From: Persephonella sp.
Lineage (GTDB): Bacteria; Aquificota; Aquificia; Aquificales; Hydrogenothermaceae
DNA: 8,693 bases
NCBI GenBank assembly: GCA_027058925.1
Contig: JALTAS010000182.1
Span: forward strand, 1 to 8,693
Reading direction: 5' to 3'
The translations under genes and the position numbers were made by a program. Position 1 is the stretch's first letter. The number at the start of each line of letters is the position of its first letter. This document shows positions 1-6,892 of this stretch, in pieces. Below the pieces are notes generated by a model that saw nothing but the letters and a program-made list of their open reading frames with translations, was not told the origin of the DNA and searched no databases.

Positions 1-21
1 ATACTAAAGTTGATAATAGCT

Positions 22-27
22 TATAAT
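22..27 (+). promoter_or_regulatory. possible -10 box upstream of ileS
   Basis: A perfect TATAAT lies 34 bases before the ileS start codon. A -35 box at normal spacing would fall at or beyond the left edge of the window, so only half the promoter can be judged. There is no TGn extension. In such AT-rich DNA one hexamer is weak evidence. If real, the 5' leader would be under 30 bases, leaving no room for a T-box or other riboswitch. Confidence 0.3.
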
Positions 28-45
28 ATTATTTTCTGAGAAATG

Positions 46-53
46 AAGGAGGT
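46..53 (+). promoter_or_regulatory. ileS ribosome binding site
   Basis: AAGGAGGT is a near-perfect anti-Shine-Dalgarno match with an 8-base spacer to the TTG at 62. It decides in favour of the TTG start. The next in-frame ATG, at 107, has no such motif upstream and would remove the conserved N-terminal [15 protein letters not shown] segment. Confidence 0.85.
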
Positions 54-61
54 CAGAGGTT

Positions 62-2902
62 TTGGACTGGAAAGATACATTAAATCTGCCGAAAACAGAA
101 TTTCCTATGAAGGGAAATCTACCAAAAAAAGAGCCTGAAATACTAAAAAAATGGGAAGATATAAACCTATATAAAAAACTGAGAGAGGAAAGGAAAGGAA
201 AAGAAAAGTATATTCTCCATGACGGACCTCCTTATGCAAACGGAAATATTCATCTTGGACATGCTCTAAACAAAATTCTGAAGGATATCCTTGTTAAATA
301 TGAATCAATGAGAGGAAAGGATGCCCCTTTTGTTCCAGGATGGGATTGTCACGGACTGCCTATAGAGCAGCAGGTTGAGAAACAGTTAAAAAAAGAGAAA
401 AAAAGAAAGGAAGATCTGACAAAGTCAGAATTTAGAAAACTCTGCCGTGATTACGCATCAAAGTATGTAAATATACAGCGTGAGGAGTTTAAAAGGCTTG
501 GAATAATAGGAAACTGGGAAAAACCTTATCTGACAATGAGGCCATCATATCAGGCTCAGGAAATAAGAGAGCTTGGAAGGATATTCAGCTCAGGTATAGC
601 TTACAGGGGGAAAAAACCTGTTTACTGGTGCATACACGACAAAACAGCTGAAGCAGAAGCTGAGGTGGAATACAAAGACAAGAAAGACCCTTCTATTTAT
701 GTTGCCTTTGAGCTTGTTGAACCTCCATTTGATATCCATAAAAAAACCTATGCTGTTATATGGACAACAACCCCATGGACTCTTCCTGCGAATCTTGGGA
801 TTATGGTAAATCCTGATTTTGATTATGTTTTCCTTGATACAGGGGAAAAGATTTTCATTGTTGCAAAAGAACTTCTTGAGAGCTTTAAGGAAAAAACAGG
901 AATAGAGGGAGATGTTATAAAAGAGGTAAAAGGAAGGGATCTTGAGTTTTTAGAGTACAAACATCCATTTATAGACAGAGTTTCAAAAATTTATCTGTCT
1001 GAGTTTGTTGAGCTTGGAACGGGAACAGGTCTTGTTCACATGGCACCGGGACATGGTCAGGAAGACTACATAATAGGACAAAGATACGGCGTTCAGCCTT
1101 TTGCTCCTGTTGATGATGAAGGAAGATTTACACAGGAGGCACCTGAATTTATACAGGGGCTGAAGGTGTTTGACGCAAATGTCCCTATTATAAACAAACT
1201 TAAAGAGGTTGGAGCTCTTCTTTTTCACGAAGAGATAACCCACTCATATCCTCACTGTTGGAGGTGTAAGAATCCTGTAATATTCAGGGCTACTCCACAG
1301 TGGTTTATATCAATGGATGCAATACTTGAGAATGGAAACACCCTTAGGGGGGAAGCGATAAAAGAGATTGAGAGGGTGAGATGGATCCCAAACTGGGGTG
1401 AAAACAGAATAAAATCAATGGTTGAAAACAGGCCTGACTGGTGTATATCAAGGCAGAGAAGCTGGGGTGTTCCTATAGCTGTTTTTTACTGTAAAAACTG
1501 TGGAGAAACAGTTGAGGATCCTGAAGTTTTTGAACATGTTGCAAAGCTTGTTGAGAACCACACTTTCGGTGCTGATATATGGTTTGAGAAAAATCCTGAA
1601 GAGCTTCTTCCTGAAGGGTACAGATGTAAAAAATGTGGATCAGACAGTTTTGAAAAAGAGGAAGACATCCTTGATGTCTGGTTTGATTCCGGTGTCTCTC
1701 ATTCTTCAGTTTTAAAAACAGGCTTCTGGGAGGAGCTCAGATGGCCTGCTGACATGTATCTTGAGGGCTCTGATCAGCATAGAGGTTGGTTTCAGTCTTC
1801 ACTTCTTGAAAGCATTGCTTCCTATGGAAGAGCGCCATATAACAGCGTGCTGACCCACGGTTTTATACTTGATGAGAAAGGCAGAAAGATGTCAAAGTCT
1901 GTTGGAAATGTTATTCCACCTGAAAAAGTCATAAAGATGTACGGAGCTGATATTCTGAGGCTGTGGGTTGTTTCTGAGGATTACACAGAAGACATCAAGA
2001 TAGGAATGAACCTTCTTAAAGGGATAGCTGATGATTACCGGAAGATAAGAAATACTTTTAGATATTTTCTTGGAAATCTTTATGATTTTGATCCTGTTAA
2101 GGATACTGTTCCATATGAAAATCTTCTTGAAATAGACAGATGGATGCTTTCAAAACTCCAGAGGGTTATTGATATATCTCACTCTGCATACAAAAATTAC
2201 AGATTCCACAGAATTTACCATGAGATAAAAAAGTTTATGATAGTTGATCTGTCTGCTATTTATCTTGATATTTTGAAAGACAGGCTTTATGTTTATGCTC
2301 CAGACTCCTTAGAAAGAAGATCAGCCCAAACTGTTCTTTATTCAATGCTCACATCCCTTTCAAAGCTTCTTGCCCCTATACTTTCATTTACTATGGAAGA
2401 GGTCTGGAGTTATGTTAAACAGTTTGATAAAAATGTAAAAGAAAGCATACATCTTGAGGTGATGCCCCTTGTAAATCAGGATCTGATTGATAAAGATCTG
2501 GAGGAGACATACAAAGATCTTCTGAAGGTAAGGGATGATGTGCTTAAGGCTTTAGAGGAAGCAAGAAAATCGGATCTCATAAGACATCCGTACGAAGCTA
2601 AGGTTATTCTGGATCTTCCTGAAAAATATGAAAATCTTGTTAAAGAGAGAATTGACTGGATAAAATTTTTCTTTACTGTTTCTCAGGTTGAGATCTCAAA
2701 AAAAACAGATGGTGAGATTTCCATAAAGGGTGAAAATACAGGGGGGATTGTTGCTGTTAAAAAGGCAGAAGGTCAAAAATGTCCAAGATGCTGGATATAT
2801 GATATATCTGTTGGAAAAAATGGACAGCCTGTCTGTGACAGATGTGCCCAGCAGCTTAAAATAATGAAAATAGATATAAATCAGATAGAGGAGGCAAAAT
2901 GA
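62..2902 (+). CDS. ileS: isoleucyl-tRNA synthetase
   Basis: Cytoplasmic class I aminoacyl-tRNA synthetase that charges tRNA-Ile with isoleucine using ATP and hydrolyses misactivated valine. The 946 residues match a full-length bacterial enzyme. Visible motifs are [15 protein letters not shown] with the HIGH signature as HLGH at 64-67, [10 protein letters not shown] at 93-102, the CP1 editing site [11 protein letters not shown] at 234-244, GHGQED with the conserved Asp at 335, DVWFDSG at 538-544, and KMSKS at 609-613. The C-terminus carries a CxxC pair at 907/910 and another at 925/928, the zinc-binding tail of the common bacterial IleS type. A further CxxC pair at 477/480 and 522/525 is absent from E. 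coli IleS. The TTG start is supported by the upstream AAGGAGGT and by alignment with the usual N-terminus. Its stop overlaps the HU/IHF start, so the two are probably cotranscribed. Confidence 0.98.
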   Translation: MDWKDTLNLPKTEFPMKGNLPKKEPEILKKWEDINLYKKLREERKGKEKYILHDGPPYANGNIHLGHALNKILKDILVKYESMRGKDAPFVPGWDCHGLPIEQQVEKQLKKEKKRKEDLTKSEFRKLCRDYASKYVNIQREEFKRLGIIGNWEKPYLTMRPSYQAQEIRELGRIFSSGIAYRGKKPVYWCIHDKTAEAEAEVEYKDKKDPSIYVAFELVEPPFDIHKKTYAVIWTTTPWTLPANLGIMVNPDFDYVFLDTGEKIFIVAKELLESFKEKTGIEGDVIKEVKGRDLEFLEYKHPFIDRVSKIYLSEFVELGTGTGLVHMAPGHGQEDYIIGQRYGVQPFAPVDDEGRFTQEAPEFIQGLKVFDANVPIINKLKEVGALLFHEEITHSYPHCWRCKNPVIFRATPQWFISMDAILENGNTLRGEAIKEIERVRWIPNWGENRIKSMVENRPDWCISRQRSWGVPIAVFYCKNCGETVEDPEVFEHVAKLVENHTFGADIWFEKNPEELLPEGYRCKKCGSDSFEKEEDILDVWFDSGVSHSSVLKTGFWEELRWPADMYLEGSDQHRGWFQSSLLESIASYGRAPYNSVLTHGFILDEKGRKMSKSVGNVIPPEKVIKMYGADILRLWVVSEDYTEDIKIGMNLLKGIADDYRKIRNTFRYFLGNLYDFDPVKDTVPYENLLEIDRWMLSKLQRVIDISHSAYKNYRFHRIYHEIKKFMIVDLSAIYLDILKDRLYVYAPDSLERRSAQTVLYSMLTSLSKLLAPILSFTMEEVWSYVKQFDKNVKESIHLEVMPLVNQDLIDKDLEETYKDLLKVRDDVLKALEEARKSDLIRHPYEAKVILDLPEKYENLVKERIDWIKFFFTVSQVEISKKTDGEISIKGENTGGIVAVKKAEGQKCPRCWIYDISVGKNGQPVCDRCAQQLKIMKIDINQIEEAK
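2887..2894 (+). promoter_or_regulatory. HU/IHF ribosome binding site inside ileS
   Basis: AGAGGAGG sits in the last codons of ileS, 4 bases before the HU/IHF ATG. With the ATGA overlap it suggests translational coupling, backed by an independently strong initiation site. Confidence 0.7.
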
Positions 2903-3189
2903 AAAAATCTGACATTGTTGAGATGTTGCTGGAAGAATTTCCAGACCTTGACAGGAAAACGGTTGCAAATGTTGTAAACGGCACTTTTGAAGCTATGATG
3001 GAAGCTCTTGCAGAAGGAAAAAGGATAGAGATAAGAGGGCTGGGAACTTTCAGAGTAAAATCAAGACCTGCAAAAGTGGCCAGAAACCCTAAAACAGGAG
3101 AGAAAATAAACGTTCCGCCAAAAAAAGTGGTTCATTTTAAGATAGGTAAGGTTCTAAAAGCAAAACTTAATGCAAGGGCAGGGGTTTAA
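2899..3189 (+). CDS. HU/IHF-family DNA-binding protein
   Basis: Small nucleoid protein that as a dimer bends DNA through two beta-ribbon arms. The 96 residues match the family's usual 90-100. It shows the N-terminal helical dimerisation region ([13 protein letters not shown], then [17 protein letters not shown]), the core motif [10 protein letters not shown] at about 42-51, and the arm signature [14 protein letters not shown] at 61-74 with the intercalating Pro at 64. [10 protein letters not shown] and RNPKTGE are closer to IHF subunits than to classic HU, but HU and IHF cannot be separated safely by eye, so no symbol is given. The ATG shares an ATGA with the ileS stop, implying cotranscription. 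Linkage of a nucleoid protein to ileS suggests expression tied to growth and translation, which is inference. Its stop overlaps that of convergent mnmG. Confidence 0.95.
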   Translation: MKKSDIVEMLLEEFPDLDRKTVANVVNGTFEAMMEALAEGKRIEIRGLGTFRVKSRPAKVARNPKTGEKINVPPKKVVHFKIGKVLKAKLNARAGV

Positions 3190-3198
3190 CCCTCCCTT
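3174..3198. terminator. possible bidirectional terminator over two stop codons
   Basis: AAGGG-c-AGGG pairs with CCCT-CCCTT, giving 9 base pairs with a single bulged C and a 6-base loop GTTTAA. The loop contains the stop codons of both convergent genes. On the plus strand the stem is followed by ACTTTTGATCTTTTT, a broken T tract. On the minus strand it is followed by GCATTAAGTTTTGCTTTT, which is weaker. The structure would end the ileS-HU/IHF transcript and perhaps mnmG too. No other terminator candidate is visible between these genes. The bulge and the interrupted T runs limit confidence. Confidence 0.5.
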
Positions 3199-5054
3199 AC
3201 TTTTGATCTTTTTATCTTTTCAAGATATATCATTATTGCTGTTATTGCAGCAGGGGTAATACCCTCAAGTCTTGATGCATGTCCAAGTGTGATAGGTTTT
3301 GCATTTGATAGTTTTTGAACAACCTCTTTTGTCAGTCCTGCTATCTTTGAGTAATCTATGTTTTCAGGTATTTTTATGTTTTCAAGATGCCTCATTTTTT
3401 CATTCATTTTTCTTTCCCTTTCAAAATATCCTGAATATTTAATATTGATATCAATCTCTTCCTGAATGTAATCCCTTTCAGGAATCTCAATTTTCAGGTT
3501 TTCAAGATCTTTCACACTTATCTGGGGTCTTTTCAAAAACTCAAACACAGTAACAGATTTTCCACCTGAACTTATTTTTTCATTTTCATACCTGTTTATC
3601 CATTTATTGATCTCCTCTTCTGTTTCCTTAACATATCTGAACTGCTCTTGTGATATCATCCCTATATTAAACGCCTTTTTGTACAGCCTTAAAACAGGAT
3701 TATCCTGCCTAAGATGAAGTCTGTACTCTGACCTTGATGTGAAAAGTCTGTAAGGTTCTATAACTCCTTTTGTTGTAAGGTCATCAATCATTACACCAAT
3801 ATAAGCCTCATCTCTCCTAATGTATATAGGTTCTTTCCCAAAAGCTCTACGGGCAGCGTTTATTCCTGCAACAATACCCTGACCAGCAGCTTCCTCATAT
3901 CCTGTTGTTCCGTTGAAGTTTCCGGCGTGGTAAAGACCTTTTACCTTTTTTGTTTCAAGTGTAGGATAAAGCTCTGTTGGTGGAACAACATCATACTCTA
4001 TAGCATAGGCAGGTTTCAGGAGAACTACATTCTCAAGTCCAGGGATAGATCTGTACATCTCCCACTGAACTTCCTCAGGGAGGGATGTTGAAAGCCCGTT
4101 AGGATAAATGCTTATCCCTTCTCTTGTCTCGGGCTCAAGCCAGACTGTATGTCTCTCTTTGTTTTCAAACTTCACGATCTTGTCTTCAATTGAGGGGCAG
4201 TACCTTGGACCTATCCCTTTTATGGCTCCGCCATAGAGGGCCGTTCTGTGAAGGTTTTCTCTTATTATTCTGTGTGTTTCAGGGGTTGTATAGGTTATGT
4301 AGCAGGGTATCTGGTCTTTCTGCCCTTTTTCAAACCAGTAAGAACCGTAAGGCTCCGTCCAGAAAGAGAACTTGGGAGCAGGATTGTCTCCGGGAGCTTC
4401 CTCAAGAGATGAAAAATCAATCGTTCTTTTATCAAGCCTTGCAGGTGTTCCTGTTTTGAATCTCAATAGAGGGAATCCAAGCCTTCTGTAGAACTGGGGT
4501 AGTTTGTTTGCAGGCTTTTCCTCCATCCTTCCTGCAGGTATCTGCTTATCTCCTATGTGTATCACACCTTCAAGAAATGTTCCTGTCGTTACAACAACAG
4601 ATTTTGCTCTTATTTTGATTTTACCATCAATCTCAACCCCCTCAACCTCATTTTTTCCTTTTTTCAGGTATATGTCTGTTGCTTCTCCCTCTATAACAGT
4701 CAGGTTATCTGTGTTTGTGACCTTTTTAATCATATATTTTCTGTATTCTTCCTTATCAGCCTGAGCACGGGGAGATCTGACAGCGGGACCTTTTCTTGTG
4801 TTTAATGTTTTGTACTGAAGGCCTGTTTCATCAATCGCCTTTCCCATTTCACCGCCAAGAGCATCTATTTCTCTAACGACTATCCCTTTTGCTATACCAC
4901 CAATTGCAGGATTGCAGGGCATTAATCCTATCTTTTCTCTGTCAAGAGTTATAAGGGCAGTCTTTGCCCCTAACTTAGTAGAGGCAAGAGCGGCCTCTAT
5001 TCCTGCATGACCTCCACCTATAACAATGACATCAAATTCTGCGTCATAAACCAT
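3186..5054 (-). CDS. mnmG: tRNA uridine-5-carboxymethylaminomethyl modification enzyme MnmG
   Basis: FAD-dependent enzyme, formerly GidA, that with the GTPase MnmE installs the (carboxymethyl)aminomethyl group at C5 of wobble uridine 34 in certain tRNAs, using a methylene-folate donor and NADH. The 622 residues are full length. Visible motifs are the FAD dinucleotide-binding GGGHAG at 13-18, MPCNPAIGG at 45-53 with the conserved Cys47, the family signature [11 protein letters not shown] at 282-292 with the second conserved Cys286, [17 protein letters not shown] at 377-393, and FTSRSEYRL at 438-446. The helical C-terminal region that contacts MnmE and tRNA is present, ending with [11 protein letters not shown]. 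The ATG is preceded by TGAGGGG at a 5-base spacing. It is transcribed alone, away from the heme-porin gene and towards the HU/IHF gene, whose stop it overlaps by 4 bases. Confidence 0.98.
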   Translation of the reverse strand: MVYDAEFDVIVIGGGHAGIEAALASTKLGAKTALITLDREKIGLMPCNPAIGGIAKGIVVREIDALGGEMGKAIDETGLQYKTLNTRKGPAVRSPRAQADKEEYRKYMIKKVTNTDNLTVIEGEATDIYLKKGKNEVEGVEIDGKIKIRAKSVVVTTGTFLEGVIHIGDKQIPAGRMEEKPANKLPQFYRRLGFPLLRFKTGTPARLDKRTIDFSSLEEAPGDNPAPKFSFWTEPYGSYWFEKGQKDQIPCYITYTTPETHRIIRENLHRTALYGGAIKGIGPRYCPSIEDKIVKFENKERHTVWLEPETREGISIYPNGLSTSLPEEVQWEMYRSIPGLENVVLLKPAYAIEYDVVPPTELYPTLETKKVKGLYHAGNFNGTTGYEEAAGQGIVAGINAARRAFGKEPIYIRRDEAYIGVMIDDLTTKGVIEPYRLFTSRSEYRLHLRQDNPVLRLYKKAFNIGMISQEQFRYVKETEEEINKWINRYENEKISSGGKSVTVFEFLKRPQISVKDLENLKIEIPERDYIQEEIDINIKYSGYFERERKMNEKMRHLENIKIPENIDYSKIAGLTKEVVQKLSNAKPITLGHASRLEGITPAAITAIMIYLEKIKRSKVREG

Positions 5055-5088
5055 TCAAACCCCTCATATCTTTGTTTGAAACTTAAAT

Positions 5089-5116
5089 AATATATGAAAT
5101 CTATTCTTTAAAACAA
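5089..5116 (-). promoter_or_regulatory. possible mnmG promoter
   Basis: On the minus strand, TTGTTT (5116-5111) and TATATT (5094-5089) are separated by 16 bases. Transcription would start near 5082, giving a leader of about 27 bases. The -35 box is imperfect and the sequence is AT-rich, so this is only the best candidate in the intergenic region. Confidence 0.35.
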
Positions 5117-5123
5117 CCAAATC

Positions 5124-5151
5124 TTGACATTAGATATAGAACAAATAATTA
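5124..5151 (+). promoter_or_regulatory. possible promoter of the heme-porin gene
   Basis: A consensus -35 TTGACA at 5124-5129 is followed after 16 bases by TAATTA at 5146-5151 as a fair -10. Transcription would begin around 5158, leaving a leader of about 45 bases before the ATG at 5205. The -35 lies only 7 bases from the proposed mnmG -35 on the other strand, so two polymerases probably could not bind at once. The first bases of the -35 also read as an in-frame TTG, which should not be taken as the start of the gene. Confidence 0.5.
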
Positions 5152-5171
5152 TTAAAAATATGATCTATATC
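5133..5171. repeat. 8-bp inverted repeat around the -10 region
   Basis: GATATAGA (5133-5140) and its exact reverse complement TCTATATC (5164-5171) are separated by 23 bases. Arm centres are 31 bases apart, close to three helical turns, and the pair brackets the proposed -10 box. It could be a split operator for a dimeric regulator. It could also be chance in AT-rich DNA. Confidence 0.3.
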
Positions 5172-5191
5172 AGTAATCTATTTAAACAATT

Positions 5192-5196
5192 GGAGG
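5192..5196 (+). promoter_or_regulatory. ribosome binding site of the heme-porin gene
   Basis: GGAGG with an 8-base spacer to the ATG at 5205. It fixes the start directly before a signal peptide and argues against the earlier in-frame TTG at 5124 and ATG at 5160, neither of which has a Shine-Dalgarno. Confidence 0.75.
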
Positions 5197-5204
5197 CAAT
5201 TTTT

Positions 5205-6476
5205 ATGTTTTTAAGAATTAGCGTAATAATTACAGGTCTGATCTTTATGTTGTATCAGCAGACCTTTGCAATTCCTGCCTTTGCAAGGCAGTACAAAGTT
5301 AGTTGCAACACCTGTCATGCAGCTTTTCCAAGGCTAAATAGCTACGGTGAACAGTTTGTAAAAGACAACCTTAGAATGCCTAACTGGAAAGATACTACTA
5401 TCAATACGGGAGATCAGCTTTTAGCCTTACCTAAATATGTTCCTTTATCTATAAGAGCGATGGCCTATGCTCAGGTAAGGGAAGGAAAGTATATAGATCC
5501 TGTTACAGGAGATTCTGAAAAGGCAGATACAGATTTTCAGGCTCCGTATATGATAAAAATTCTTTCTAGCGCGCCATTAACAGATAAAATCTCATTTTAT
5601 TTCTACGGTATTCTTGCTGAGAAAGGTGAAAATGGCAAAGTGATTGTAGAAGATGCATACTTTAGATACGCGGACATATTTTATACTGGAATTTATTTTA
5701 TGGTTGGGCAGTTTCAGATCTCTGATCTTATGTTTCCAAGAGAGCTGAGGTTAACATTTCAGGATTATATGATATATAGAATGGCAGGTATTACTTATGA
5801 TAGAGGTATTCTTTTGGGAAAAGATCTTGAACCTGTTACTGTAGAGTTTGGCCTTGTTAATGGTAACGGTATAGAAGATAATTTCAAGATAAACAGTCCA
5901 GGCTACCAAAGACCTGATCATATGTTTGATAATGACAGGAAAAAAACAGCCTTTGGTAGAATAGGTGTTGATATAGCAGGAGTATCTGCAGGTATCTTTG
6001 GGTTATATGGAAGGCAGAAAACAAGACTAACATCTAATGCAGGAATAGACAGCGGATCAAGGTATTCAGATAAAAAGATCTATGGATTTGATATCTCAGG
6101 AAATATAAATGAAAAAATATTCTGGTTTGCCCAGTATCTTTATAACGACTGGGGGAAATTTTTTGATGATACGCCAAACAAGAAGTATAACTGGTGGGGT
6201 ATTTTTGCAGGAGTTGATTATATCTATAACGATAGAATAGTTATCTCCTCTCTGTACAATTATGCAGATGCAGGTGATTTTGACGGTACATCAACTGTTT
6301 ATGAAGGAATAAATATAAATACAGTAACATTTACATTTTCTTACTACTTTATGAGGAATGTTAAAGGGATTATTGAAGGTAGCTATGATTTTCTCTCAAA
6401 GGATAACGATGCAGATTATGTTGGCCACGAGACAAAAGAGGGATATATTCTTATTGGTTTTGATGCAGCATTTTAA
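5205..6476 (+). CDS. Cyc2-like monoheme cytochrome fused to an outer-membrane porin
   Basis: The 423-residue protein has a signal peptide (residues 1-22, hydrophobic ISVIITGLIFMLY, probable cleavage after TFA). Next comes IPAFARQYKVSCNTCH with one c-type heme motif (Cys34, Cys37, His38), and FPRLNSYGEQF. These are the only two cysteines. The remaining 370 or so residues alternate aromatic and polar positions with Gly/Asn/Asp turns and end in GYILIGFDAAF. A terminal Phe is typical of outer-membrane beta-barrels. The order of signal peptide, PxFARQ, CxxCH, PxLNxxG and barrel is that of Cyc2, the fused cytochrome-porin of iron oxidisers. Similar monoheme porins of unknown role exist in many bacteria, so iron oxidation is not established. 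It has its own putative promoter and converges on the DUF501 gene with a 4-base overlap. Alternative: a porin in which the heme is structural or sensory. Confidence 0.75.
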   Translation: MFLRISVIITGLIFMLYQQTFAIPAFARQYKVSCNTCHAAFPRLNSYGEQFVKDNLRMPNWKDTTINTGDQLLALPKYVPLSIRAMAYAQVREGKYIDPVTGDSEKADTDFQAPYMIKILSSAPLTDKISFYFYGILAEKGENGKVIVEDAYFRYADIFYTGIYFMVGQFQISDLMFPRELRLTFQDYMIYRMAGITYDRGILLGKDLEPVTVEFGLVNGNGIEDNFKINSPGYQRPDHMFDNDRKKTAFGRIGVDIAGVSAGIFGLYGRQKTRLTSNAGIDSGSRYSDKKIYGFDISGNINEKIFWFAQYLYNDWGKFFDDTPNKKYNWWGIFAGVDYIYNDRIVISSLYNYADAGDFDGTSTVYEGININTVTFTFSYYFMRNVKGIIEGSYDFLSKDNDADYVGHETKEGYILIGFDAAF

Positions 6477-6892
6477 ATGTTGTCTAAAACAAACTGCCCA
6501 ATTGGATTTTTGAAGTCTTCATCTCCAAGATGATATGCTGTCCAGAGATGAAGACATTTTACTTTGAATGGTTTTTTGTCAAAATCCTGAATTCCTCCAA
6601 TGCCAGTGCTTAGAAGCTTTTTAACCACATAGTCCGGATATTTTTTACCTTTGATAAATTTTTTTCTTTTTTCGATCTCTTTTTTGTGGAGGTTAACAAA
6701 AAATTTGAACAGTTTTTCATCCTCCGTTATCTTTTCTTCCCATTTTTTTATCCAGCTTTTTTCCTCTAATTTTGAGATTTTTGATCTGAGATCCTTGTTT
6801 AATATCCAGAATCTTGTAGGCTGTGGTATATAGATCCTCTTTTTTTCATCATAGATCACAGGAGGATTTTCAACAATATCAGTACTCTTCAT
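6473..6892 (-). CDS. DUF501 family protein
   Basis: The 139-residue, probably cytoplasmic protein has no signal peptide or membrane segment and no known biochemical function. It matches my recollection of DUF501: an N-terminal NPPVIYD, PTRFWILNKDLRSKISKLEE at about 25-44, a charged Lys/Glu-rich middle, then GIGGIQ at 97-102, VKCLH at 111-115 and NPIG at 129-132. The CPCG-type cysteine motif I recall near the start of actinobacterial members is missing. The start is placed at the ATG at 6892, which overlaps the upstream cyclase gene by 14 bases. A TTG at 6913 would add seven residues. Neither has a strong Shine-Dalgarno, which fits translational coupling. In Actinobacteria DUF501 genes often lie near eno, a divIC/ftsB-like gene and ppx. 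Pairing with a diguanylate cyclase here is different. Its stop overlaps that of the heme-porin gene. Confidence 0.75.
   Translation of the reverse strand: MKSTDIVENPPVIYDEKKRIYIPQPTRFWILNKDLRSKISKLEEKSWIKKWEEKITEDEKLFKFFVNLHKKEIEKRKKFIKGKKYPDYVVKKLLSTGIGGIQDFDKKPFKVKCLHLWTAYHLGDEDFKNPIGQFVLDNI
6515..6555 (+). terminator. 11-bp perfect inverted repeat, possible terminator of the heme-porin gene
   Basis: GTCTTCATCTC (6515-6525) and GAGATGAAGAC (6545-6555) are perfectly complementary across a 19-base loop. On the plus strand the stem is followed by ATTTTACTTT, as in an intrinsic terminator, about 40 bases after the heme-porin stop. On the minus strand no T run follows, so the DUF501 message would not end here. 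The loop is long for a terminator. The repeat lies wholly inside the DUF501 coding sequence, over its conserved CLHLW to GDED segment. Confidence 0.45.

Noticed and set aside
10..27. TTGATA at 10-15 paired with TATAAT at 22-27 as a full ileS promoter
   Set aside because: The spacer is only 6 bases, far too short for a sigma-70 type promoter.
1..61. T-box or other tRNA-sensing leader before ileS
   Set aside because: Too little sequence is visible and no T-box motif or terminator hairpin is present in it.
4124..4459. 111-codon open frame antisense to mnmG
   Set aside because: It mirrors the well-supported mnmG coding strand, is rich in Leu/Ser/Cys as antisense frames often are, and matches no known family.
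5124..5204. Upstream in-frame extension of the heme-porin gene from TTG 5124 or ATG 5160
   Set aside because: No Shine-Dalgarno precedes either start, the extension would bury the signal peptide, and TTG 5124 is part of a consensus -35 box.
6466..6482. Small stem over the shared stop of the heme-porin and DUF501 genes
   Set aside because: About 7 pairs including a G-U, AT-rich, with a 3-base loop and no following T run. Too weak to call a terminator.
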